From contig NZ_SLWR01000012.1 in assembly GCF_004345665.1 (NCBI RefSeq), forward strand, positions 1 to 64,000: a stretch of DNA of 64,000 nt, written 5' to 3'. The position numbers were made by a program, and so were the translations under genes. Every line of letters starts with the position of its first letter. Positions within the stretch are counted from its first letter, which is position 1. Shown one piece after another: positions 50,168 to 57,966 of the stretch. This DNA is from Kribbella antiqua. GTDB lineage: Bacteria; Actinomycetota; Actinomycetes; Propionibacteriales; Kribbellaceae. The notes below the pieces were generated by a model that saw only the letters and a program-made list of their open reading frames with translations, did not search any database and was not told the origin of the DNA.

Positions 50168-51127
50168 ATGACTATCGACAGCTCCACTGACCATTCCCCT
50201 GCCTTCGACCGGCCCGATCCGGTCCTGACTCCTTTGACCTGCAACCAGGCGGCGCGACTCGTGCGCCTCGCCCTGCGCGCCGCGGCACGACTCGGCCTCG
50301 ACGTCACCTACCAGGGCGGCGGCGCGCTCGTCCCGGTCGACCAGTCCGCGACCATGCCGGTGCTCGGCCTGTGCAACCTGGCGCGCGCGATTTCGGCGTA
50401 CGACGAGCAGCACTGGCCGAGGCTGGTCGAGAGACACTTCGACCAGGTCCTGCAACGCCTGCGCACGGGTCCGCCGGGTCCGCCGACCGACCCCGAGCGA
50501 GAGCTGATCCAGCGTCTCGTCCCGCGCGATGCCCTGCCAGCCGAATGGACCGCGGACAAGCCCGAGTTCCTGCCCGGGCTACTGTCCGTCCCCGCCATCG
50601 CGAAGGACGGCGTGGTCACGATGTTCCTCGACCCGTCCGACTTCGGCCTGACCTGGCCCGAGGCCGAACGCCTCGGCCTCGCCAACCTCCGCCGCCGGAC
50701 CGATCAGGTCGAGTACCTCGTGCACGACGACACCACCATCGCCCTGATCACCGGCAGCTCCTTCGCCGCCTCCCGGGCCCTGGTCCTCGACACCGTCCTG
50801 CGCGAATCCCTCCACCTCGAGAACCCGAAGTACGGCGTACTGGTCGCCCTCCCCACCCGCGACCACCTCTTCATCCACGTCATCCAGGACCTCTCCGTCA
50901 TCCCCACCCTCGGCCTGATGCTCAACCTCGCCGCCCGCTGCCACAGCCACGACCCGGGCCCCCTAACACCGGACGTCCACCTGGTCACCTGCCACAACGC
51001 GACCCTCGCCTGGCACCCAGCCACCACCCCCTCCCCCGACAACGCACCCCTCCGCCTCTCCCCCCAACTCACCTCCCTCACCAAAACCCTCGCCACCCTC
51101 GAACCACCCGCCACACCATCCACGTGA
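50168..51127 (+). CDS. Uncharacterised protein, possibly DUF1444-like
   Basis: 319 residues from the ATG at 50168 (GAGGAGG upstream). The protein has a possible two-domain layout: an N-terminal helical part with LGLDVTYQGGGALVPVDQ and a region with VTMFLDPSDFG and LALPTRDHLFIHVIQD, faintly like DUF1444 proteins. No signal peptide. The Pro/Thr-rich C-terminus is low complexity. Family assignment is weak. It is transcribed toward the flavin reductase gene. Confidence 0.55.
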   Translation: MTIDSSTDHSPAFDRPDPVLTPLTCNQAARLVRLALRAAARLGLDVTYQGGGALVPVDQSATMPVLGLCNLARAISAYDEQHWPRLVERHFDQVLQRLRTGPPGPPTDPERELIQRLVPRDALPAEWTADKPEFLPGLLSVPAIAKDGVVTMFLDPSDFGLTWPEAERLGLANLRRRTDQVEYLVHDDTTIALITGSSFAASRALVLDTVLRESLHLENPKYGVLVALPTRDHLFIHVIQDLSVIPTLGLMLNLAARCHSHDPGPLTPDVHLVTCHNATLAWHPATTPSPDNAPLRLSPQLTSLTKTLATLEPPATPST

Positions 51128-51215
51128 AGAGTCAGACCGGTCAGTCCCGCTGCGCCGGCACACCGCACCGTCCGTCACCCTGGAACACCTACGCCGGCCT
51201 GACACAGGAAATCGC

Positions 51216-51247
51216 GGCCCGCCACAGGAAATACCGTGTGTCGGGCC
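51216..51247. terminator. Hairpin between convergent genes at 51.1 and 51.3 kb
   Basis: Stem 51216-51226 with 51237-51247, one mismatch, loop of 10. A direct repeat CACAGGAAAT lies at its 5' side (51203-51212 and 51223-51232). Confidence 0.5.
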
Positions 51248-51276
51248 TCCACTTCCTGGTCCGAGCGTCGGAGGGA

Positions 51277-51900
51277 CTAGGCGGTGGGTGGTTCGAAGTG
51301 GCCGGGCCAGTCTTTGTAGCGGATTCGGGTGATGGAGCGGACTTCGCCGATGGTGGACCACTCGTCCTTGCCGAGGCGGGCCAGCGGGCGGAGGAGCTGG
51401 ATCTCGGGGTGGTCGCCGACCAGGACGGACTCGTCGATGGCCATGTGCCGGACGCGGCCGATGACCACCGTGGAGTCGCCGAGCTCGAGCGTGGTGTGCA
51501 GCGTGCACTCGATGGCGACCGGCGACTCGGCCACCCGTGGTACGGCGACCGTGTGGGACGGCTCGGTGGTCAGCCCGACGGCTTCGAACTCGGAGATGCC
51601 GGGCGGGAAGTTGGTTCCGGTGGCGTTGACCCGTTCGAACAGCGGCTCGGCGGCGAAGTTCACCACGAACTCGCCGGTCGCCTCGACGTTGTTCAGGCTG
51701 TCCTTCCGGCCGACCGAGGTGAACTGCACCATCGGCGGCTCCACACAGGCGACTGTGAAGAACGAGTGCGGCGCGAGGTTGAGGACGCCGTCCGCGGACC
51801 GGCTCGACACCCAGGCGATCGGCCGCGGCACCACTACCGAGTTCAGCGCCGCATAGAACACGCGCCGCCCGACGACCTCCGGATCCAGATCCACCCGCAC
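51277..51900 (-). CDS. Flavin reductase-like FMN-binding protein
   Basis: 207 residues with the split-barrel flavin reductase fold: RPIAWVSSRSADGVLNLAPHSFFTVACVEPPMVQF, the FMN-binding block, and FVVNFAAEPLFERVNATG. It binds FMN; partner and substrate cannot be named. GTG start at 51898-51900, or GTG at 51894 two codons later. Divergent from the phosphotransferase gene across 59 bp. Confidence 0.85.
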   Translation of the reverse strand: MRVDLDPEVVGRRVFYAALNSVVVPRPIAWVSSRSADGVLNLAPHSFFTVACVEPPMVQFTSVGRKDSLNNVEATGEFVVNFAAEPLFERVNATGTNFPPGISEFEAVGLTTEPSHTVAVPRVAESPVAIECTLHTTLELGDSTVVIGRVRHMAIDESVLVGDHPEIQLLRPLARLGKDEWSTIGEVRSITRIRYKDWPGHFEPPTA

Positions 51901-51959
51901 AGCCCGAAGTACATCAAATCCGGTGGACGCCTCCGCGCACCGGCACCAGGATCGAGGTG

Positions 51960-52844
51960 ATGGAAGGCGAACAGGGTGTTATCGAGATCGGCCGGCGGCA
52001 CGGCGTACCCCCGGATCAGGTGGCCGAAGTCGTGGGTGGTGTCGCCAACCGCGGGTTCGCACTGGGCGAGAAGCTGTTCCTGCGGGTGGCGCGGCCCGGG
52101 TTCGAGGCGGACCTGCGCAAGGAGGTCGGCGTCGTACCCGTCGCCCGAGCGGCCGGCGTACGAACCCCCGAGATCATCGAGTACGACGAGAGCCGCGGCC
52201 TGATCGACGCGCCGTACGTCGTGATGGAGCGGGTCCACGGGATCGAACCGGCCGAAGCACCGACCGGCTTGGGCGAGCAGTTGGCGCGGCTGCATGTAGC
52301 GGAACGCACGGAGCTTCCGGGCGTCTCGTTCGACAAAGGTGGCGACGATCCGTGGCGGACGGTCGAAGGGTTGCTGAAGCGCGGCTATCTGGACAGCAGT
52401 ACGGCGGGCTGGCTGAACGGCTGGTTCAACCGGCTGGCGGAACGGTTCGACCGGAACGTGCCGATGGTGCTGATCCACGGAGATGTTGCCGCGCACAACC
52501 TTCTCGCCGGGCCGGACGGTGAGCTCCGAGCCTTGATCGACTGGGGTGACGCCGCCTGGGCCCCGCCCGCGATGGACTTCGCCAAACTGCCCTTGGAGCA
52601 CGTCGCCGCGATCCTGCCCGAGTACGTCCACCACCACAACGCGCTCGCCACCAACGCCACTACGCGCGACGAGGAGCTGGCCGCCGCCACCCTCTGGTTC
52701 CACCTCGAATGGGGCCTCGGCAAGCTCACCTCCAACCCTTGGCCGGGCCAACGCCACTGGACCGCCCCACCAGGCAGCCGCCTGCTCGAACTGCTCAGGT
52801 TCTTCGCCGGCTCGCCGTCGGCGCCCTGGGCCAGCCTGACCTGA
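51960..52844 (+). CDS. Aminoglycoside phosphotransferase-family kinase
   Basis: 294 residues with the APH/choline kinase catalytic motifs: Brenner loop HGDVAAHNLL and metal-binding IDWGDA. The N-lobe is recognisable (FLRVARPGFEADLRKEVGVV with the ATP-binding region). Substrates in this family range from antibiotics to small alcohols and sugars; this one is unassigned. ATG 51960 with AGGA 8 bp upstream. Confidence 0.82.
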   Translation: MEGEQGVIEIGRRHGVPPDQVAEVVGGVANRGFALGEKLFLRVARPGFEADLRKEVGVVPVARAAGVRTPEIIEYDESRGLIDAPYVVMERVHGIEPAEAPTGLGEQLARLHVAERTELPGVSFDKGGDDPWRTVEGLLKRGYLDSSTAGWLNGWFNRLAERFDRNVPMVLIHGDVAAHNLLAGPDGELRALIDWGDAAWAPPAMDFAKLPLEHVAAILPEYVHHHNALATNATTRDEELAAATLWFHLEWGLGKLTSNPWPGQRHWTAPPGSRLLELLRFFAGSPSAPWASLT

Positions 52845-52932
52845 GCGCCACCGGGCGGTCGCCCCCGGTCGCCGTCAAGAAGGCGGGGTTCTGGGTGTCA
52901 GTGCTCCGGTTTCTGCTTAAAAACAAGGGGGT

Positions 52933-52960
52933 TTGCAGTTGTCACGACATGGGGCAGACT
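52933..52960 (+). promoter_or_regulatory. Promoter of the aldo/keto reductase gene
   Basis: TTGCAG (52933-52938), a 16-bp spacer and CAGACT (52955-52960), 8 bp before the GTG at 52969. The best -35/-10 pair noticed in the window. Confidence 0.5.
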
Positions 52961-52968
52961 GGGGTTCC

Positions 52969-54003
52969 GTGACTGATTACGTAGCCGCTCAGGACCGGTA
53001 CGACGACCAGATGGCCTACCGGCGGACAGGCCGCAGTGGGCTGCAGCTGCCCGCCATCTCGCTGGGCCTGTGGCACAACTTCGGCGACGACAAGCCGTTC
53101 GCCACGCAGCGCGACATCCTGCGCCGGGCGTTCGACCTGGGTGTCACCCACTTCGACCTGGCGAACAACTACGGTCCGCCCTACGGGTCGGCCGAGACGA
53201 ACTTCGGGACGCACTTCGCCCGGGACTTCAAGAAGTACCGGGACGAGCTGATCCTGTCGACCAAGGCCGGCTACGACATGTGGCCGGGGCCGTACGGTCA
53301 GGGCGGCGGCTCGCGGAAGTACCTGCTCGCCTCGCTGGACCAGTCGCTGAGCCGGATGGGCCTGGACTACGTCGACATCTTCTACTCGCACCGGTTCGAC
53401 CCGGACACCCCGCTCGAGGAGACCATGGGCGCGCTCGACGCCGCGGTCCGGTCGGGCAAGGCGCTGTACGCCGGCATCTCGTCGTACTCGGCGGATCGGA
53501 CCCGGGAGGCGGCCAGGATCCTGCAGGAGCTGGGCACGCCGCTGCTGATCCACCAGCCGTCGTACTCGATGCTGAACCGGTGGATCGAGGAGGACCTGCT
53601 TGACGCCGTCGGTGAGCTGGGCGTCGGCGTGATCGCGTTCTCGCCGCTGGCGCAGGGCGTGCTCACCGACCGCTACCTGGACGGCGTGCCGGCCGACTCC
53701 CGCGCCGCGCAGGGCAAGTCGCTGAACCCCGACAGCCTGACCGAGGACACGCTGCGGCACGTCCGCGCGCTGAACGAGATCGCCAAGCAGCGCGGCCAGT
53801 CCGTCGCTCAGCTCGCCCTTGCCTGGACGCTGCGCGACGACCGCGTCACCAGCGCGCTGATCGGCGCCTCCAGCGTTGCCCAGCTCGAGGACAACCTCGC
53901 CACGGTCCGCAACCTCACCTTCAGCCAGGAAGAGCTCGACGCGATCGACAAGGACGCCGTCGAGGCCGGCATCAACCTCTGGAAGGGAAGCTCCGACGCC
54001 TGA
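52969..54003 (+). CDS. Aldo/keto reductase, YghZ/Gpr-like
   Basis: 344 residues, close to the AKR14 group (E. coli YghZ, L-glyceraldehyde 3-phosphate reductase). Motifs: MAYRRTGRSGLQLPAISLGLW, GVTHFDLANNYGPPYGSAE (catalytic Asp and Tyr), DELILSTKAGYDMWPGPYG (Lys), and the C-terminal NADPH site SALIGASSVAQLEDN. Probable methylglyoxal or aldehyde detoxification. The last 32 bp overlap the convergent surface protein gene. Confidence 0.92.
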   Translation: MTDYVAAQDRYDDQMAYRRTGRSGLQLPAISLGLWHNFGDDKPFATQRDILRRAFDLGVTHFDLANNYGPPYGSAETNFGTHFARDFKKYRDELILSTKAGYDMWPGPYGQGGGSRKYLLASLDQSLSRMGLDYVDIFYSHRFDPDTPLEETMGALDAAVRSGKALYAGISSYSADRTREAARILQELGTPLLIHQPSYSMLNRWIEEDLLDAVGELGVGVIAFSPLAQGVLTDRYLDGVPADSRAAQGKSLNPDSLTEDTLRHVRALNEIAKQRGQSVAQLALAWTLRDDRVTSALIGASSVAQLEDNLATVRNLTFSQEELDAIDKDAVEAGINLWKGSSDA

Positions 54004-56032
54004 CGCGCCGGACCAGGACCAGCCCCAGTACGGCGGCGACCGCTGCGCCGACACCGGCCAGACGCCAGTACGACGACCTCCCGCCCGTGGCAGCCGCGGT
54101 TGCCACGGGCGGTTCGCTGCCCTTGGCCGAAGGCGTGGCAGCCGCGGCCTGAACCACCTTCAAGGCCACGTCGTTGCCGTCGCCGCCCTTGTAGGTGATC
54201 GTGTACCTGCTTCCGCCGACTGACACCGCGGCGCCTTCGGCGAGTCCGGCGAAGGCACCGGCGACGGGATCAGAGCCGGCGTTCTCGATCAGGGTGTGCT
54301 CACGCCGCGACACCGCGCCGGCGATCTGCAACGGCCCGGCGAGTGTCACCGCGCCGGAGACTTTCAGCGGCTTCCCGTCCGCACGCACTATCAACCGGCC
54401 ACGCGAGCTGAAGTCCCCGCTCACCGTGAACGAGCCGCCGAGCACGCCGGTGTTCACCAGTCTGCCGCCCTGGAATACGCCTGCGAGCGTGGACTTCCCG
54501 GCCAGCGTCACGACCGCCCGCCTGCCCGACGTCACCGTCGTACCGCCGACCGTCGTGAGATTGCGAAGCGTCTGCTCTCCGGCGGGGGTCAGGTCCAGCC
54601 GAGCGCCAGTACGAGTAAGAGAGACAGCACTACTCGTCCGCAACGAGCCACCAGTCAGAGCCAGCGTGCCCCGCGAGATCACGGTCCTTCCCGTGTACGT
54701 CAGCCCACCGGTCAGTCGCGTCGTGGCGGCACCTGCCTGGGTGAAGGAACCGCGGCCGCTCAGCTGCGACAGCGAAATCGTCTGCCGCTTGTTCTGCACG
54801 ACCAGCGAACCGTCGTTGACTACCTTGAAGAGCGAAGAGTTCAGCAAGCTCCCATCACCTAGCCGACCACCGAGCCGTAGCACGGCGCCTCGCTCGATCG
54901 TCGTCGAGCCGTTGTAGTACTGGTCCGCCGCGAACGTCACATCGTTGCCCCGCACACCCTTGATCACGATGTCGCCCGCGCCCGGCGCCTTGAGCGTGTC
55001 GTGGAAGACACCGCCGCCGATCGGCGCTCCCAGCGTCACCGGGCCGTTGTACGCGAAGGTGAGCTTGGAGCGGGACCGCGCCGCCAGCAGGTTGATGTAG
55101 ACCGTGTCCGCCGTACCCGGCATGAAGATCTCATGGGTCGTGCCGTCGCCCCACTGGACGTCCGCGCCCTTGATGTTGGTCCCGCGCTTGTTCAGGTCGT
55201 GCGGGATCTTCCGCCAGTTGAGCGCGGTGTCGCTCAGCGACGGATTGGTGTCGCCGCCCCGATCGGAGTAGCTGTACTGACCGGTGAGCACGACCTTGCC
55301 GCCCGGGCGCGACTGCACGTTGATGTCGCTGCCGTACTCGCGCTGGTAGAAGTTCTGCCGAAGTACGACGGTCTGGCCCAGCGGCGTGTCGACCGTCCAC
55401 GTCCCCTGGTTGAGGACAGCCCGCGCGTTCGGCAGTGCGACCGCGGTCTCAGGCTTGCCGGCGGCCAGCCCGGTCCCGTTGTCGATCACGCCCGAGAACG
55501 GCTGCGTGCCGGCGAGATCGAGCGTGCCCCACATGAACCGGGGCTGGGTGACCAGCCCGGAGCCGCTGATCGTGCCGAGGTTGAAGGTGCGGGTCAGCGA
55601 GAGCCGCAGCGTGCCGTCGACCCGAATGTTGTCCTGGTTCAACGCGAATCCGGGCGTGTTGTACGGGAAGTGCCCGATCAGCCCAGTAGCCCCGCCGTTC
55701 CCGTACTGCAGGGTGGCGCCACGCTCGACGATCACCGCAGGTGGATCCGGCCTGCGGACCACGACGTACGGGTGATTCCCACCCAGGATGCTGACACTCT
55801 GGCGGGTCTGAGGCAGCGTGAAATCACTGTCCTTGGTCAAGATCAGCGTGCCGCTGCCACGCACCCGCAGCGTCCCTTTGCCGCTGATCACACCGTCGTA
55901 CGTCGTTGTCCCGGACGGCACCCTGACAACGGCGTCACCGATGAGCGCGACGTTCCGCCCAGCGAGGATGTCAGGGGTGATGTCACCAGTCGGCTGAAGG
56001 AGTGTGGCGAGCAGGAGCGGGGTCGCGAGCAC
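53972..56032 (-). CDS. Large beta-repeat surface protein with C-terminal membrane anchor
   Basis: 686 residues. After a short N-terminal hydrophobic segment (LATPLLLATLL) come long series of beta strands. Several resemble autotransporter-associated beta-strand repeats: GGLTYTGRTVISRGTLALTGG and YYNGSTTIERGAVLRLGG. The end is a linker, a membrane span (about 655-675) and a basic tail (RRVRRRSFPSRG), so it is anchored by its C-terminus without LPXTG. Such passenger-type repeats belong to Gram-negative autotransporters, but no beta-barrel follows here. The GTG at 56032 has TAGGTT 6 bp upstream (56039-56044). Confidence 0.7.
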   Translation of the reverse strand: MLATPLLLATLLQPTGDITPDILAGRNVALIGDAVVRVPSGTTTYDGVISGKGTLRVRGSGTLILTKDSDFTLPQTRQSVSILGGNHPYVVVRRPDPPAVIVERGATLQYGNGGATGLIGHFPYNTPGFALNQDNIRVDGTLRLSLTRTFNLGTISGSGLVTQPRFMWGTLDLAGTQPFSGVIDNGTGLAAGKPETAVALPNARAVLNQGTWTVDTPLGQTVVLRQNFYQREYGSDINVQSRPGGKVVLTGQYSYSDRGGDTNPSLSDTALNWRKIPHDLNKRGTNIKGADVQWGDGTTHEIFMPGTADTVYINLLAARSRSKLTFAYNGPVTLGAPIGGGVFHDTLKAPGAGDIVIKGVRGNDVTFAADQYYNGSTTIERGAVLRLGGRLGDGSLLNSSLFKVVNDGSLVVQNKRQTISLSQLSGRGSFTQAGAATTRLTGGLTYTGRTVISRGTLALTGGSLRTSSAVSLTRTGARLDLTPAGEQTLRNLTTVGGTTVTSGRRAVVTLAGKSTLAGVFQGGRLVNTGVLGGSFTVSGDFSSRGRLIVRADGKPLKVSGAVTLAGPLQIAGAVSRREHTLIENAGSDPVAGAFAGLAEGAAVSVGGSRYTITYKGGDGNDVALKVVQAAAATPSAKGSEPPVATAAATGGRSSYWRLAGVGAAVAAVLGLVLVRRVRRRSFPSRG

Positions 56033-56150
56033 CGGGCCAACCTACGCGAGCCGCGGCCGGATTCAGAGCGATGTCTCAGTCCGCTCACCCCGGTTGCGCC
56101 GTCGCGATGTTGGGCACACGCTGGAGTGAGACCCCCTGGAGGTGGTTGTC

Positions 56151-56807
56151 ATGACCGCTTCGACGCTCGAACTGGCCCTGACCTACGAACATGCCCGGAT
56201 TCGTGAGCTGGCCGAGCCGGCTCAGCACCTCGAAGCCGCGCACCCGGAGCGCAGGCACGAGACCGACTGGTTCTACGCGATCGCCGCCCAGCATCTCGCC
56301 GCGGCGGAGGACGTCCTGCTCCCGCACGTACGGCGGCTGTCCAACGGCGAGGAGCTCGTCACCACGTACGTCGGCAACGCGAAGGAGCTGGAGCGGTCAC
56401 TGCGCTTCCTGAAGGGGCGCCAGTACGGCGACAGCCGCGCGCAGGATCTGACTCCGGACGAGGTGTGGGAGTCGATCAACCGGCTGCTGACCGAGCACGA
56501 GCAACTGGAGACGGCGTACAGCCAGCGGCTCTGCGAAGAGCTGGACGACGAGCACGTCAACGCGCTGACCGAGGAACTACTCGAGGCTGAGGAAGTCGCC
56601 CCGACCCGAGCGCACCCCTACTCGCCACACACCGGACTGACCGGCCGGCTGGCACATCGCATGTGGCGGGTCGCCGACACCGCATGGGACAGCGCCGAGG
56701 GCCGCGTCGTACCCACCAAGTACCACGTCCACCCCAAGCGCGACTCCGCCCTCTCCCACTACCTCTACGGCACTCCTCTGCCGGACACGGAAGAAGAGAC
56801 CGAGTAG
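56151..56807 (+). CDS. Hemerythrin-like or uncharacterised helical protein
   Basis: 218 residues from the ATG at 56151, behind GGAGGTGG. The first 140 residues are helical with spaced His and Glu (LTYEHARIRELAE, HETDWFYAIAAQH, LLPHVRRL, LLTEHEQLE), as in hemerythrin-type four-helix di-iron proteins, but I cannot confirm the family. The C-terminus is His/Pro-rich (PTKYHVHPKRDSALSHYLYG). A strong terminator follows 8 bp after the stop. Confidence 0.5.
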   Translation: MTASTLELALTYEHARIRELAEPAQHLEAAHPERRHETDWFYAIAAQHLAAAEDVLLPHVRRLSNGEELVTTYVGNAKELERSLRFLKGRQYGDSRAQDLTPDEVWESINRLLTEHEQLETAYSQRLCEELDDEHVNALTEELLEAEEVAPTRAHPYSPHTGLTGRLAHRMWRVADTAWDSAEGRVVPTKYHVHPKRDSALSHYLYGTPLPDTEEETE

Positions 56808-56815
56808 ACAAGAGT

Positions 56816-56859
56816 GACTGGGCCCGGCTGCCGGATGCCTCCAGCGGCCGGGCCCAGTC
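56816..56859 (+). terminator. Terminator of the hemerythrin-like gene
   Basis: A perfect 13-bp stem (56816-56828 with 56847-56859), extendable by three further pairs. Confidence 0.75.
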
Positions 56860-56864
56860 TGCCT

Positions 56865-56978
56865 GCTCCCACTGCGCCTGGTTGTGGGAGCCGGCTGGGT
56901 CCCGCCTCCGCTGCGCCTGGTGTGCGGAGGTGGGTCCCGACGTCCTCCCCCGCTGCGCCTGGTGTGCGGGGGAGGACG
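56865..56978. repeat. Three tandem hairpins with one conserved loop
   Basis: Hairpin 1: arms 56865-56872 and 56884-56891 (8 bp). Hairpin 2: 56905-56911 and 56924-56930 (7 bp, extendable to 11 with one G:U). Hairpin 3: 56941-56953 and 56966-56978 (13 bp). Their loops read TGCGCCTGGTT, TGCGCCTGGTGT and TGCGCCTGGTGT, while the stems differ in sequence but stay complementary. They fill the gap after the TAXI gene stop. They could be serial terminators on the minus strand or a structured RNA. Confidence 0.8.
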
Positions 56979-56988
56979 GTCCCTGGAG

Positions 56989-57966
56989 TTATCTCAGGCC
57001 GTCGATCGCCTTCTTCGCCCCCGGGTGCAGCTGCACCGGGTCGGTCTTGTCGGCGTTCTCCAGCGTGATGCCCTTGGCCGCCGCGTTCACCGCGACCAGG
57101 GCGTCCTTGTTCTCGTAGATCACCTTGGTCAGCTGCTCGGCCAGGTCGTCCTTCATGTCTTTGCGGACCAGCAGCACGTTCGGCACGATGATCGTCGCCA
57201 CGTCGGCCGGCTGCTTGTACGTCGCCGCCGGGATCGAGTCCTGGGCGTAGATGGTGCCGTACTTCTGCTGCAGCGCCGGCAGTAGGTCCCCGATCGGCAG
57301 CAGCTTCACGTTCTTGCCCATGCTGGTGGTCAGATCGGTGATACCGCCGGTCGGCAGACCGCCGGACCAGACCAGTGCGTCGATCGACCCGGACTTCATC
57401 GCGTCCACCGACTCCGGCAGGCCGAGCCGCTGCGCCGTGACGTCCTTGGCCGGGTCGAGACCGGCTGCCTCGAGCAGCCGCCGTGCGATCACCTCGGTGC
57501 CCGAGTTCGGCGAGCCGGTCGAGACGCGCTTGCCCTTCAGGTCGGCGATCGAGTTGATCCCGGCCGACGCGCGTACGGCGACCTGAGTGTAGTTGTTGTA
57601 GAGCCGCGTCAGAGCGACCACGTCCTGCGGCGTCTTGAAGCTGTTCTCGCCCTTCACCGCGTCCGACGCGGTGTCGCCGAGCGAGAACGCGATGTCGTAG
57701 TTGCCCGCGACCAGGCCCTGGACGTTCTGCACCGATGCACCGGTCTCGCTAGCGGTCGCCCGGTAGCCCGACACCTTCTGCGAGATGACCGAGGCGAGCG
57801 CGCCACCGAGCTGGTAGTAGACGCCGGTGGTGTTGCCGGTGGCAATGGTCAGCCGCCCACCGCCCTCCGAACTGGAGCCGGCGGGTTCGCGTTGCCCTCC
57901 ACAAGCGACCAGCGAGACGACGGCGGCGAGCGCCACCACGGCGGTGGGGAGGCGGCGGGTTCTCAT
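56989..57966 (-). CDS. TAXI-family TRAP transporter binding protein (lipoprotein)
   Basis: 325 residues with lipobox SLVAC (Cys22) and the TAXI fold: LTIATGNTTGVYYQLGGALA at the N-terminus, NVQGLVAGNYDIAFSLGDTASDA and KGKRVSTGSPNSGTEV. TAXI proteins bind glutamate/glutamine-like or other carboxylates and feed fused TRAP permeases. The ATG at 57964-57966 overlaps the permease stop by 4 bp; they form one operon, permease first. Confidence 0.92.
   Translation of the reverse strand: MRTRRLPTAVVALAAVVSLVACGGQREPAGSSSEGGGRLTIATGNTTGVYYQLGGALASVISQKVSGYRATASETGASVQNVQGLVAGNYDIAFSLGDTASDAVKGENSFKTPQDVVALTRLYNNYTQVAVRASAGINSIADLKGKRVSTGSPNSGTEVIARRLLEAAGLDPAKDVTAQRLGLPESVDAMKSGSIDALVWSGGLPTGGITDLTTSMGKNVKLLPIGDLLPALQQKYGTIYAQDSIPAATYKQPADVATIIVPNVLLVRKDMKDDLAEQLTKVIYENKDALVAVNAAAKGITLENADKTDPVQLHPGAKKAIDGLR

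Noticed and set aside
50371..51960. 529-codon plus-strand frame overlapping three genes
   Set aside because: Runs through the 50,168 gene in another frame and across its terminator; Pro/Arg-rich with no domain.
56865..56978. Integron attC-like or retron element
   Set aside because: No integrase, reverse transcriptase or attC core sites nearby; hairpins are simple stems with one conserved loop.
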